Positions 1 through 13,432 of a stretch of 64,000 nucleotides of DNA are shown here, one piece after another; position 1 is the first letter of the stretch, and each line of letters opens with the position of its first letter. The notes beneath the pieces were generated by a model that made no database searches, was not told the DNA's origin, and saw nothing but the letters and a program-made list of their open reading frames with translations. This stretch comes from Panonychus citri (Eukaryota > Arthropoda > Arachnida > Trombidiformes > Tetranychidae). The stretch lies in NCBI RefSeq assembly GCF_014898815.1, contig NW_026515520.1, positions 1 through 64,000 of the forward strand, read 5' to 3'. The position numbers and the translations under genes are program-made.

Positions 1-1661
1 AAAGAGTTCAGTTCAACAAATCAGCTCCAAACAAAAGTATCATGAAAAAAGTGTATCCGAAAAATTTTTGACTTTTCTCTGCTCATGGAAATATAAATAT
101 ATTCAGTGAACCTTATCATCAATATGTTGAAGTTTGTCTACACTTTGATATTGTTTAGACAAAGCACTTGACGAAGTAAAAATTTGTTCCCATAATATTC
201 ACAGAATATGAAATAATAACATTTTTCCATGAAAAAAAGACTCAATGATATTCCTAAAAGATATAAACATGGTGTCAACTGATAAACTCAAATAAGATTA
301 AGGTGTAAGATAAAACATGTAAAGATAACGATTGAACAGATCACTAATATGTTGAACAATATTGATGATACCATGAAGAAAGTGATCATCATCATGATAA
401 AGAAGAAGAAAAAAAATTATATTCGAACCATTTATCATTTAAGTTAACTTTTCCTCGAATCTGATTAGAACTTTTTTCTTATACTCTCTCCCAATATCAT
501 CTTTCCATTCAAAATTAATACAAATAATTGCTTACAATTCATTTATTATGATTATCAGAATGATGATGATCATTGAAACTAATTTAACGATAATCGTCAT
601 CGCAATTAATTCACTCGACAATTTAAATAAATGTAATAATATTGATCCAATCGAAATCAATTGTTAATGATTAACAAGCAATTGAATGAAAAAGATGGAA
701 ACTTTTTTATTTCCTCTCTTTATCCTTTGTAATGAAATTTGATTGTCAATTTTTCACTATTTCAACTCATTCATGATATTATCATGATATGATAATTTCT
801 CATGATAACAATTGAGCAAAAGTATGAAAATGTTTTGACCTCTTTTTTATTCAGCAATTGAGGAAAAAATCTCAACCATTGTTGCTGTTAATGGTTTTTT
901 ATCAGGCAACAATAACATTATATAATCCAAAGCATTTGGAACTTTTTTCATCCTCATCTTTAAGAATATTTCTCTCTCTCTCTCTTTCCTCATCCTCTTC
1001 CATTTCAGGGGATGAAGGAATGAAAAAAAAATTCCAAACGATTCTCAGGATTCATGATGATGATGATGATGGTTGATACATGTAATAAAAAGACATTGAT
1101 CAATGAATCTATGAATGAATACGATTGGAATGATGATAATGATAATACTATCAATTGATTCCCTCATCTTGGAAGAAACTTTTTTTTTTTATTACCAATA
1201 CTATTTTTCATTCAATGTGACCTCAAACTCGTGATGAAAATTTTTCAACTTTTACATGGTAAATTCAGATTAGTCTTTTATTTCACTTACTCTCATGTTG
1301 TTCATTCCTTAAGGTTGACAAAATGACACTTTATTTTAAATTGATCATGGAAATCATTTGATTGAAAATAATTTCGAAAACTTTTATTCATTTTCGACAA
1401 TTTCTTGTTCATAAAATGACCTTTAAATTGATCTTTTTTTGGGTCTAAGGTTTTTTCTTTCGCCCTCTTTTCCTCTATAATGGTAACATATTAATCTTAA
1501 CATGTTTCATGTTGTTCCAATCAGACTCAGATGTTGTCCTCTTTCTCTCGAGTTAAAATGGTTCTTATCCAATGACAGGCAAAGTTAATATTCTTATTTC
1601 ATCCCTGAATTTGCCCTGAACAGAGGGAGGAAAAGGGATTTATCTTCTCCTTCTCCATCTT

Positions 1662-1696
<35 letters not shown>

Positions 1697-4600
1697 TCTC
1701 TGGTTCCCTTTTCTCACGTAATTTTAAGAGATCGATTCGAGTAACAAAAACTTGATAGTAATCATCCTAATCATCGTTTTACTCCCTTTTATCTGCTCAC
1801 TTGAAACTTACACAACATTTACTTGGATTTCAAGTTTCTCATGAGAATCTTATTTCAAGTCATTTTCACCTTTTCCCTTTCTTTAAATATCCAAATATTA
1901 TTTGTCATTTTACTTATTATAAGATATGCAAAGATAATCTAAAGATTAAGCTTATCTCATAGTTGAATGGTAATCTTATCAGTTAAAGAGTAAAGGGGAA
2001 AAAGTGGTGAAAATTTGAGTTATTCTGAATCCATGTAAATAATATGATACACACACAGGGAATCGATGAAGATAAGAATAATATGGCGAAATGTGTGATT
2101 CAGCAAAAAGGAGATAAAACCTGGGATCAGATGAGGATCAAGAAGATAAGATGAGAAGTAAAGGAAAAGGAAAGACTTTTACTCTCACTCAAAATGATTC
2201 AGTTTCATTCATTTAGTGAGTGAAAGAGAGAGAGAGAGAGAGAGTGGGAGTGGGGTGAAGATTCTAAATGAGTTACAATGGATAAATACCTATGTTGAGA
2301 AAAAGATCTTTCCTCATCTCTTATAAGATCATCATAATCATAATCATCAGCATCCTATCAGAATCATGATAATATCTTCTTGGCCGATTCATATTATTCC
2401 ATCAAAGTTTTTCTCGTTTTCTTTTCTGTTTCATCCTTCATCATGATGATTCCCTGAATTTCCTCTTCCGAACACCCTTTCTTCCCCTTAAAGATTATCT
2501 CTCTTTGCCACTTTTATTTCATGAAATTGATCTTGATTCCATTGCCATTAACTATAAAATATTAGCTTCCTTATCAATCATACATCTAATCAACGTCATT
2601 GACTTGAGATTCATTGATCAAGTGAAATATGATGAAAATAACGGTAATCATCATCTTCATCATCGTGAATGATAAACTAATTTAACTTATGAAAGAGAGA
2701 AGAAGAAGAAAAAAATGTTAAAAACATAAACATCTAATCCATTCCTTTGGCTAATCAATAATCAAGTTGCTTTTATCACTGAGGAAAAAGTTCATGTACA
2801 AACTAATGAACATGATGGAACATGATGAAAATTCAAGTAAATAATAACAAGATGATTCGATCAACTGAAAGATTTTATTAAAGAATAGGAGGAAAAAAAA
2901 AGGATAAAATGTAATCGGTAAACTGTGTAGACATTGAGATTGTTTATTATATCCAATGGATCGATATTTACTTTCATTTTCTTTGTTAATATTGTTATAA
3001 GAGGAACAAAAATAATAGATAGATGTAGATATATTTTCACCCTGATATTATATCGGTAATATGATAGCTTTTCATTGGCAATAACTTTTATTTCATATTT
3101 TATATCTCTTATATTGTTGATTGAACGGACATTTAATGTCAAACTTTTGGGTCTTTTCTGTTGGATGTAGTCAGGAATTGGCGAGATGAGGCTGAGGTGG
3201 TGGCAGAAAGGTATCACATCAACTCACTTAGACTGATCATCTGATTGAATCTCGTTCTGTGAAATGATTCAAGTCTTTCTTGTTATCATGTTGTAGTTTT
3301 TGTTTTGTTTCCTTGTTCAAATATCTTGTTTATAGTTATCAAAGTCAAGAGTCAATATAATATAAAACTCTGGGAGTGAAAGTACTGAGAGTGGATGAAT
3401 TTCATTCATCGTTTTCCTCTTGTATTGACTTATAGTTTTACGTTTTCCTTTTCCTATTAATAAAAATGTTATAACATTTTGATAAAATGAAACAAAAGGT
3501 GAAATTGCTTCATCAACTAAAAATTATCATGAAAAAAATTCCGAGTATGAACCGATAAGTTATATAAACGTATATATATACATGAATTTCAAGTATAATT
3601 ACTGTTTACTTTTGATTTCATGGCAACTGTTTGAGTGATAAAATGCCAATGAAAATGATATGGAATCAGGATGAAACTTTTATCAGAATTCAGAGTTTTC
3701 CTCTCACTTTTGTGAGAAAACTTTTTTTCCCCTGCTTTTTCATCATCTTGTTACTTTCATAACCTTGATTCATGTTCATCTTTGATAGTTTCTTTTATCA
3801 TCTAGATTTATCTTTTTCATTATCTTTACCACTATGATGATGATCATCCTCATCTTGATGGAAACCATCATGTTAACTATTGAACTCAATTCTTTGCCTT
3901 TGTCAGTCTCTTTATCATGATTGGTATGGAAAACGTGGATCACTTTTGATTCATGTATAGTTTGCAGAAAAAAAGTATATGTAGCTACTTGAAAATACCC
4001 ATGGGGTTGAATGTCCACAGGCTATTTACTAACCCATGCAAGTATTTTCTATGAAAAGAGGGATCATTTTAGTTGCTTTTATCTTTATTTCGCTGAGTAA
4101 ACCCGAAAAAAAAGAAGCAGAGAAAAAAAAATCTCATGAATCTGGTGTGTAACCCAAAACCTGAAAATGGAAATTGGTTCATGTTTCCATGATAAAGAAT
4201 AAGGATGAAGATTGTCCATGAAGATTATGTTGGTCATTCATCGTCCCACAGGGAGTCACTAGACTCAAGCTATTCTTCAATTTTAATGTTACTAGAGATG
4301 ATTTTCTTTATCTTCTATTCTGTTTTTTTCTCTCTCTTCTTCTTTCTCTCTATCATCTTCCTTTTCTTCTTGACCTAAAACCAACTTTCCAAAGTCATCA
4401 TCAGACTTATATTCTTCTTCTTTTGTTTTACTATACTACTATTCTTATCCTTTAGTATTCATCATGAACTCTGATCATTTTCATTCTCATCACCACAACT
4501 TTCACCATCATCAAGCTTAATCTACATTTCAACTCAGATTTCTAATCATCATTCTCATTATGATTGTTATTGCTTTTCTACTTCAGATCCAAAACAATTT

Positions 4601-7474
4601 CCGAGTCTGTTTAATCTTATATTCAGTTCAACCGCTATTCAGCTGAACATGATAATCATTTCCTCCTTGAAAATGCAAGAGGTCCTTTGACCTATTCCTG
4701 AAATATTTCAACTTTCTACCTCCTCCTCTTCCTGGTCCTCTCTCTCTCTCTCTAGCTCACTCACTTACTCACTCTCTTCGCAAGGTTGATTATATATTTT
4801 CATGGGTCATTAACTGAATATAATCAGCCACATCAAACCTTCAATGACTGTTAGGCTTTAGATCAACATTACAAAAAAAGAGAGTGAAATAAATTCGGAC
4901 AAAACAAAAAAAATGAGAAAAAAAGTCTTGAAATAATAACATTATCATGAATTAGATCAGAACTTTATGAATTGAAACAACAAACAAAACCTAAATTCAA
5001 AAGTTCCATCATGAAAATGAAGGATAATTTTACCATTCCAAGAAGTCATCTAGACTCAATTTGGAACTGAATTTTTTTCTCCTCTCACTCTTGTAAATCA
5101 AAGTTAGTATAATTTGTTCATATTTAATTTCTGTTCATTTTCATGGGAGGAAGAAAAAAAGTTCCAAGGTATCATTTTACTCAATCTCAATTGAATCTAC
5201 CAATTTGTTAAAAACTCTCCTGAATATTTGCTAAATATTTTTCTACTCTCATTTACCATCAGAAACAATGGAGAATAATATTTTCTTTTATCGTATTTCA
5301 TGATCATTAACAACTTGATAATGATAGAGTTTAATTGTAATAATCTTCAAACTCAGTGAACATAATTTATCAATGAAAAATTATCTCTCCAAGTTCAGTT
5401 TTCATTCTGAAATTTATCCTCTTTAATACTGAGAGTTGATATGATTGAGACAAAAATAAAAACAAGGTAGAGTAAAAATCCAATTCCCTGAGCTGATACA
5501 AGCTACTCAGTTGTATTTACAGTTCAATGTTCATCATCAAATTCAGTGGCATGAATTTTGTATCAAATTCATGTGATGAATGTATAAATGAGTACGAGAT
5601 AAAATTCAGGCCCAACATTAACTCCAGTAGATACTGAATAATATTTAAAGTGAATATAAATAAAAAAAAATACGAAATATGAAAAATAAAACTTTCACAT
5701 TTTCCTCATTCACAGTTTACATTGTATTCCAAGCGATTCACACTCACTTATCATATAATATTTTCCCCTCTTCATGATTCACCATGAAATCAGCCTCTCT
5801 CTCTCACACACACTCTTCATGACCTTTCACCATTTCGGTAAGTTACTTTTTCTGGCAAGTTTCCAATGGATTGTATTTATATTAAAGATGAATAGATATC
5901 GAGAGGCGAACAAAAAATGGCGATGAAAATGATTCACAAACAATTGGTATTCCAAATGAGTTCAACTAAGCTATTCACCTGATGAAATTGGAAATCTTGA
6001 TTCAACTCCCCAAGTATCGCATCTTTCTCATCCTAATCATCCTCATCATCTTTCACTCTATCAATATCTCACTTTATCTCCAAGTTTCAAGTCATTTCAT
6101 CATCTTCTTGCTCCTTCTTTCCCTGTTATCCTCATCATTTTAAATCTTCTTCTTCTTCACCATGATTTCTTGATAATTTTTCACTCCCTGCTACCTCTTG
6201 AACTTGAAGTTATCTCCTGATCAGAACTGAATCCCAGTGTTAAGCTAATATTTATCAAATTTATTCTTCTATTTTTTTTCAATAAAAAGTGTATTATTTT
6301 TATCATGAACCATAATCGATCATGATATTCATTCACTTTGTTAACTTTATTTAATAAAGTGATTCCTCATCTTTCATGATAATTATATCATAAGGGAAAA
6401 CAAATATAAATTGCTCATGATCATGAGCGTTGAAATATCAGGAAGGACAAGCAAATGAGGATAAAAAAACCGATAACGATTATTATTCAGGATTCTTGAT
6501 TAAAGTAATCGTTTCAACCAGATCAAAATCACATGTAAAGATAAACATTAAATAATTTATTTCATATTTTCCATAGATTTTCATCTTTTACCATGTTTCA
6601 TGTTTCCATAATATTTTAAAGGATTTCATCTGATTTTGTCATCATAAGAACTTTTTTTTATACTTTATAATACAAACGATATAAGATGAGAAAAGGAGGA
6701 TACCAAGAAGTTGTTGTTCTCAGTCTTTATCATCTCCATCTCCATCTTTATCTTCATCACTTTCCTGTGTTTCCATGCTCTAACTTATCCCTTTAAAGAA
6801 AAAGCGAAGGAGAGGAAAAAAATATTCTAACGCAAATTTTGTTCTCAATTTGAATTTTTCTCATTTTCCTTTTTATCCTTATTTTTTTCTCATCATCATC
6901 ATGATTCTCATGAGTTTTTTTCCTCTTCTAACAGAACTCGGTGTCTCCCTATGGATATAAAAATTCTGTTGTGCTTACGATACCTCAAATGGACCCAATT
7001 TAAGCCTCAACATGAACCTCAATTTCATCATCATCATTATTATTATTAACACAACATCATCCATGTCTCTCATTTCTGCTCCCTAATTTCAATCTCATCT
7101 ATTCTCACTCCCTTATTTCTCTCTCTCTCTCTCTCATTTTCTTTCTTTTTTATTCTTCATCAATAGATTGGCTCAATTGAAAAATCGATATTGATGCATC
7201 GAGTTTATATTCTTCTAAATTGAGTTTTTTTTCAACAAACTTTCCAATCTTACATAAGAATCTTTCTTATGCTTCAGTTCATTTTATCTTCTTCTTCTTC
7301 CATCCTCATCCTCATCTTCATCATCATCTATTTATCTATCTCACAATCTTTCTTCTTTATCTTTTCCTATTTCCTTTCTTTGCTTTTTGCTGTGTGTCTG
7401 TCTTCCGTCTTTTTCATCATCTTTTATCTTCCATCTTCTTCTTGTTTTTCTCTGATTGAGAATCTATTCAAGCC

Positions 7475-7480
<6 letters not shown>

Positions 7481-7556
<76 letters not shown>
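7481..7556. repeat. (CT)n microsatellite, 76 bp
   Basis: An uninterrupted dinucleotide run of 38 CT units. It is the longest simple repeat in the window and is embedded in a wider pyrimidine-rich stretch (about 7240-7560). Open frames through it give only alternating Ser-Leu or Arg-Glu and are not genes. Confidence 0.97.
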
Positions 7557-7561
<5 letters not shown>

Positions 7562-10500
7562 TTGACTTAAGTATAAACAGTCAACCACAGTTTCACTCTC
7601 TTCTGTCATTCTCAATCTCATATTATCAGTCTCATATCCTGATGGTCATAAGCTCATAAAAATCCCCAAGAGTCCGTTCAAAATTGTCTCTTTTATTGTC
7701 CAACAATGACCACTCACCCTCTCACTCTTACTCTCTCTCTCTCTTATCAATATAAAAACGTTACACTAATAATAATAGTTGAAACTGAACAATCAGACAA
7801 TTTCTTTAATGTCATTTTCTTAATTCAGTTAAAAAAACATTGAATAGATTGTGAACAAGAGGAACTATTATCAATTTGAACTCTCGTGAATCCAAATAAA
7901 AGTCATTAAGAGATGAGAAGGGAATCAAAAAAAAAGAAGATAAAGTTCATTATTATTATCAGATTATGTGGATTTAATTCATTATAATAACAGATCTTTA
8001 AACGAGAGGGGGAAAAAGTTCAATCTTGATACTTTATCGAGTTGAAAAAAGAACAAGTTAGAAAAAGTTCTGAAAAGTTTTTCTTTCTCCTTTTACTATT
8101 TGCAAAAGTGTCAACCAAAAGTGAGAATAAAATAATTGCTATATTATCATTTAAGTTAATTTTTTCCTCCACTTGAAACAAAAATGATTGTTAATATAAA
8201 AAGAATCACTTATTTCATGATATTATAAATATGAATAGAAAATGAAGAGCAAAAAAAAGTTTCGAACCAAAAAATTGAATCCATTATCATATTCATCTGA
8301 TGAGAGATGAAGGGAAAAAAAAGTTCAATCAAGTGACAGAATCACAGGGTGAACAGGGTGATAATCGTTATGAAAAAAGATTAGGAATGAAATGTTATCC
8401 TGGAACATCAATCATCGATTGTGCCAAATTTATATTAACAATAAGTTATCAGAAAATGAATTAGATTAAGTCATATTGGCAGATAACCAGAGTTTCTGTT
8501 GGAATTATATTTTCTCCTGATTTTTATTATTATTTCATAGGAGAGTGAGAAAAAAAACTCCATAGACTTTTAATATTATACTTGAGCATTATTATTGTTA
8601 ATCAATGGGAAGAAATAAAAGAAACAACAATTACAATGATAATAATAATAACAATTTACTTGTGTTGACCTTTTTTTTTGTCAACTTAAGGCTATCATGA
8701 TGATACAGTTATACAACATGATCATGATGAAAGTTACATGAACACCAATAAACTGCTGTCATTTAACCTTCATTGGATTTCAACAGAATCTTCATTGAAA
8801 CTCAATCTACTCTTGTCTTTAACTTGAACTTTTTATCTTCATCATTATCAGCAATATAATATCATAATCTTTATCGTTATCATGTTAACCGTTATTTCAA
8901 CTGATTCGTATCTTCAATTCAATTTGTAGTAAAATTTTCCAATGGAATCTCAATTGAAAGATTATCAAGCTGATAGAGAGTAAAAAAGTTCAATATCATT
9001 TCATCATCGGTGTTTAGTCAACACATTCATTGGAATCAGATTAAAGCTCAATTGATTGTTCATCAGAATAATGAGATTTTTCATCTCTCTCTCTCTCTCA
9101 CTGAATAATCTTGAACATCTCTGTTGTTTTTTCTTGCCTCTTATTGTTTTCCTACTTGTTTTGTTTTCTTATTACTATTCACCAGCATTTGAAAGTTTCC
9201 TTTTTGAATTACCATGAAAACAGTGAGGAAAAAAACAGACTTAGGAAAATGAGATAAAGTTGATTGAATGAAGGAGCGAGAGAGAAAAAAAAAATTCAGT
9301 GATTAATGGTTTGGGAATCATTCATTTAACTCCCCATTTGGTTGGTTGTTTTTTTACCGTTATAATAAAAGATGGGGAAAGAATCACTTGATTGTTACTA
9401 CTTAACTTATCCTTTAGCCAACGACAATCAATTAATTGGATTACATTTCAAGCCTGGTTAACAATATAAACTGCCAACTATAAACTCACTTAACCAAATA
9501 GACTTTACCTTGAATTAAATTGAATCCTTTTTTTTCACCCTGTTCATGATATCATGTTAAGCTACTTCATCTACAATTTAATATCTTCACCAGGCTTTTA
9601 TTATCAGTTTAACAGATAATGTTGTTAAGATTATATTAGATAATAATTATATCACTTGGTGATCATTATCATGAATTATGATATTAATAATAGTAAAGCT
9701 AAAGTTATAAAGTGTGTGTATACACAGTTAATTGTGAATTTAATATAAAGTAAAATTTTCTTTCTATTGGAATGATTAATGTTAATTATTGGTCAGAAAT
9801 TTTTCATCCCTTGATCTCTGGTGAATTTAATCGTGTTAATTATCATCATGATAGCAATTAACAAGCTCTTGCTATATTTTAATCACTCAATTTAAAGATA
9901 ATATCAAAAGGCTGATAACCTTAAACTTGTTACAATCAAGTGGATAAAATGTAATCAAATTACATCAAGTTTAGAAAAAAAGTTCAAGTAAAATCTGTTC
10001 TTTTTTCAGAGAACTGAAAATTCAAGTTCAATTTTGCAGGAAGTTTTCTTTCTCCTCTCTTCCTATTCAATAATTTCATGGAAACTTTTTTGTTATTTTT
10101 TCTCTCTCTCTCTCCCTGAACAAAAGATGAACCAAAATCAATATAAAAGACTTACAAATTTGAACGTTGTATCGATAATATCAAGTAAATTCTGGATGAG
10201 ATATAATCATGATGATTATTATGATGACTATAACAATTACTATTTGTGTCTATCATGTTAGTTGACAATTGTTTCATCATTCAAGGTACAATGTTTGAGT
10301 TTGATTAACCCAAGACAGAAGCTCAATTCAATGAATATAACTTGAGGGCATCAACATTTTTCTTAACTAGATTTGTTATCATACCTTAACTTTATTATTA
10401 TATTATAATAATAATCATTATAACGATTATCTTTTCAGTCTCTTCTTCATTTTATCTTTACCTTAAGATCATCATCATCATCATCATCATCATGATAATA

Positions 10501-13049
10501 ACAATCAGCATACTCATTGTCATCTAATGACCATTCATCCACTAACTATTTTCATCTGGAATTCTGAATCTTCCAGAGTAAATGTAACTATTAATATTAA
10601 TATAAAAAGTGAGCATAATTCATTTAAACAATTGGTTACATCGATAGATTTACTATTTATATTATATTTCTTCATTCTTATCACTAGTTTTTCCTTTTTC
10701 ATGAGCATCTTATCAGGTAATACAATTCTAGTAACGCCTCAAGCTAATTAAATATAATCGACAAGTTCATGTGTATGTTTATTGAAGTTGTTAGTAAATA
10801 AAGAGGAGAGAGAGAATCAAATCCTCAAAAGAAACAAAAAATAAGGGTTGAAATTGTGATTCGTCAATGGAACTCACAGAAATTGTTCAATTGATCCATG
10901 AAATTCAATTCAGTTTTAGCAGAGTTTAAAACTGTTTTCATGATCCACGAACAAGATGAACTTTTCTGAACAACCAAGTCTCTTCAAATTTGCTAAACAT
11001 TTAATTTCACAAAGATAAACCTTATATATTTACCATGTTTACCCACGAAAGGATAAGTAAAATTATTTTTACAGTCGATTCCCCCTAAGGGCTTATAACA
11101 CTATCGAAAACAAAAGTAAATGTTAAAATCAATATTATCTAATATCAATCATTTCCTTGTGTTTCTCAGATCAGATCCATCACAATTATAACAATTATTA
11201 ACAAATTTTGATATCATCTTAATATTAAGATGATAAACTAACTTTCAGGCGCGAGTTTTGAATTTTAACTTTTTATTTCAAAGAAAATGTTTTCTCCTCA
11301 AAAGTAATTCATTTTTCTTCATACTTAATCCTCTTTTTTTCTTGCTCTTTACCATCATTACATTTCATTATTCATCTCACTCTCTATCTTTTACATTCTC
11401 TGTATCATCAGCCTCTTCTGGTACCATCATGATGATCCTCATCATTATTTTACTCCTCACTCCTCTCTCTCTCTCATCCTACTGTCTTATTTTTATCTTT
11501 CAGTTGATAGATTTTATTGGAAATGAATCTGAGACTCACTATTAATCCGAAAGCAATGAAGCTCCACCAGAAACTATCAAAGACTTTAACATGAAAGTTA
11601 TGAAGGAATGAAAAACAATCAAAGTTTTCACGTTCATCTCATGGTAACAAATTTACTCTCATCGATTTTAAATTCAAAGTTTTTCGCTGTTGTTATTTTT
11701 TTTTCTTCTCACATTATTTATTATCTTGTAGATTATTCTCTCTCACTTATATACACATATATTTCCCTCTAATCCAATGGAGTAAAAGGGTTGACAGAAA
11801 ATAATCATATCATCTTGAGAAATGAGATAAAAGCATTTGCCGAAAATTGCAAATACGATTTTTATTTTACTTCTTCTATTCATTTGAACTGATCCAGAAG
11901 ATTCTGTTCGATTATCGATATTATTATGGATTGAACAACAATTCCAAGATTCCTTTGAGATAATATATTTTACTCAATTCACTGGGCGTGCGACTCGTTA
12001 TCATCTTTACCTAATTCTCGTCTTCCTTATCTTCTTTTTTTATATCATCTTCCTTTTTCATCTCAAGCATCCTCATCATTCCAATGCTATTTGTTTGTTT
12101 TCGCTTGCTTTGCTTTTCTTCATTCTCAGGAGACGTTTTGAATTCCTATCAAAAGTCATGGAGGAAAAGGGAAAAGGAACAGGAATGAGAGTAATGCTGA
12201 CCTGGGATGGATTATATTTTCTCTTTTTTTCTCTCTTCTTCTCTTATCATCTAAACAGAATTATATCGAATTTTATCTTTTTTATTTCTTCTCTTTTTTT
12301 TTCTTCATCATCATTATCAGTAATCGAAAAGACAATAAGATGTTACACAATTTATTATCGATTCTATTCTCACAAGTTGTCAAATTGTTCTGTTGCTTTT
12401 TGTTTGATTTTTTTTCTCTCTTATTTTTTATTGGAATTCCTGATTCACTGATTGATTTCTTTCCCAATCATGGTTACATATTGGAGAAAATGATCCACAG
12501 AATTCAAACTTTTCTAATTGACGAATTAGTTGGTCAACATTTGGTGAATTTGTGATTTGAATTAATGATCAGCAGCTTATTGAGATTCAGAATTTTTCTC
12601 ATTTGTCTAAAGTTTCACAAAGAATTAGGCTCCATCTTTTGGATAAAACTACAGTCATTTATTCGTTATGAACTAAAGATAATTTCATGATGTAGGAATA
12701 TCGAACACAATTGGTACCTATTGAATTCTCTTCCCATTCTATTAGATTTATTAAAAAAAATGATCGGTAAAAACGCTAACGGTAAAATGATCTTCAAGTG
12801 TTGCGAACTTTTTTCGTTTTCTGAAATTAAAATGTTACGATTTTTCCAATTACCGAATTCATCTAATTGCAAATTCATTCTTATCATTGAGATCCTACAA
12901 TTAGCGATGATTGAGCTTTAAATTGTTAGTCTAACTAAAGAAATTCGCTCTCATTAGATGGCGTTACTACTCTCGAAAACTTTTTGTCCAAAGTGATGAT
13001 TGAATCGAAATGAGAAGAAAAAAAATCAATGGAAGAGTAAAGAAGATGA

Positions 13050-13052
<3 letters not shown>

Positions 13053-13095
<43 letters not shown>
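13053..13095. repeat. (AG)n microsatellite upstream of the dopamine receptor
   Basis: About 43 bp of pure AG, followed by two further AGAGA clusters up to about 13117. It lies some 340 bp before the receptor start codon. In arthropods GAGA tracts can bind GAGA factor near promoters; that role here is inference only. Confidence 0.9.
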
Positions 13096-13098
<3 letters not shown>

Positions 13099-13420
13099 AG
13101 AGAGAAACTGAGAGAGCAACAGTTTACAAAAATGTAATTCGACTGTTCATCTGCTCCACGAACTGTCAAGTTATTAGTGGTAACAAGTTTCAAAGAACAT
13201 TTCAAAATGATTCCATTCGCTTTATATTGTTCATCTTTTTGATTATTCTCATTTAATTATATTAATCTTTCTCAAACGGTTGGTAATTAATTCTGATTTT
13301 CGTTAGCATAATGTGATTGTGATTCGATTGGTGTAAAAATGTTAACTTCACGAAATAGATTCACTTTGATTTCAACTGAATTGTACATGTGATTTTTGTC
13401 AATCATCAATTATTTATATT

Positions 13421-13432
13421 TATTATCAAGTT
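13421..13432 (+). promoter_or_regulatory. Candidate 3' splice site just before the receptor ATG
   Basis: A T-rich tract ending in ATCAAG is followed after two bases by the start codon. It reads as an intron acceptor joining a non-coding 5' exon to the coding exon. The upstream donor could not be placed, so this is inference from the acceptor context. Confidence 0.4.

Larger units (their letters stand above)
1..13432. other. AT-rich non-coding stretch upstream of the dopamine receptor
   Basis: I find no convincing coding region here. Open frames are short and consist of Ser/Leu/Phe- or Arg/Glu-rich translations of microsatellites and T-rich DNA. What can be seen is (CT)n/(AG)n tracts (near 1666-1692, 2225-2244, 7115-7136, 7481-7556 and 13053-13095), many copies of ATCATGAT-type words, runs of A or T ending in GTTC or starting with GAAC, and several short perfect palindromes (6413-6428, 11212-11235). 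It may include the receptor's upstream regulatory DNA and a 5' UTR exon, but no exon can be placed. Confidence 0.6.

Noticed and set aside
858..1076. 72-aa open frame with hydrophobic start
   Set aside because: Low-complexity Ser/Leu and Asp runs from CT and GAT repeats; no clear start context or splice partner.
7220..7659. Several overlapping open frames over the CT repeat
   Set aside because: They translate to Ser-Leu or Arg-Glu alternation and Phe/Leu/Ile-rich runs, as expected of microsatellite and T-rich DNA.
12095..12555. Hydrophobic frames of 71-118 aa before the receptor
   Set aside because: Phe/Leu/Ser-rich on both strands, explained by T-rich sequence; no conserved motif.
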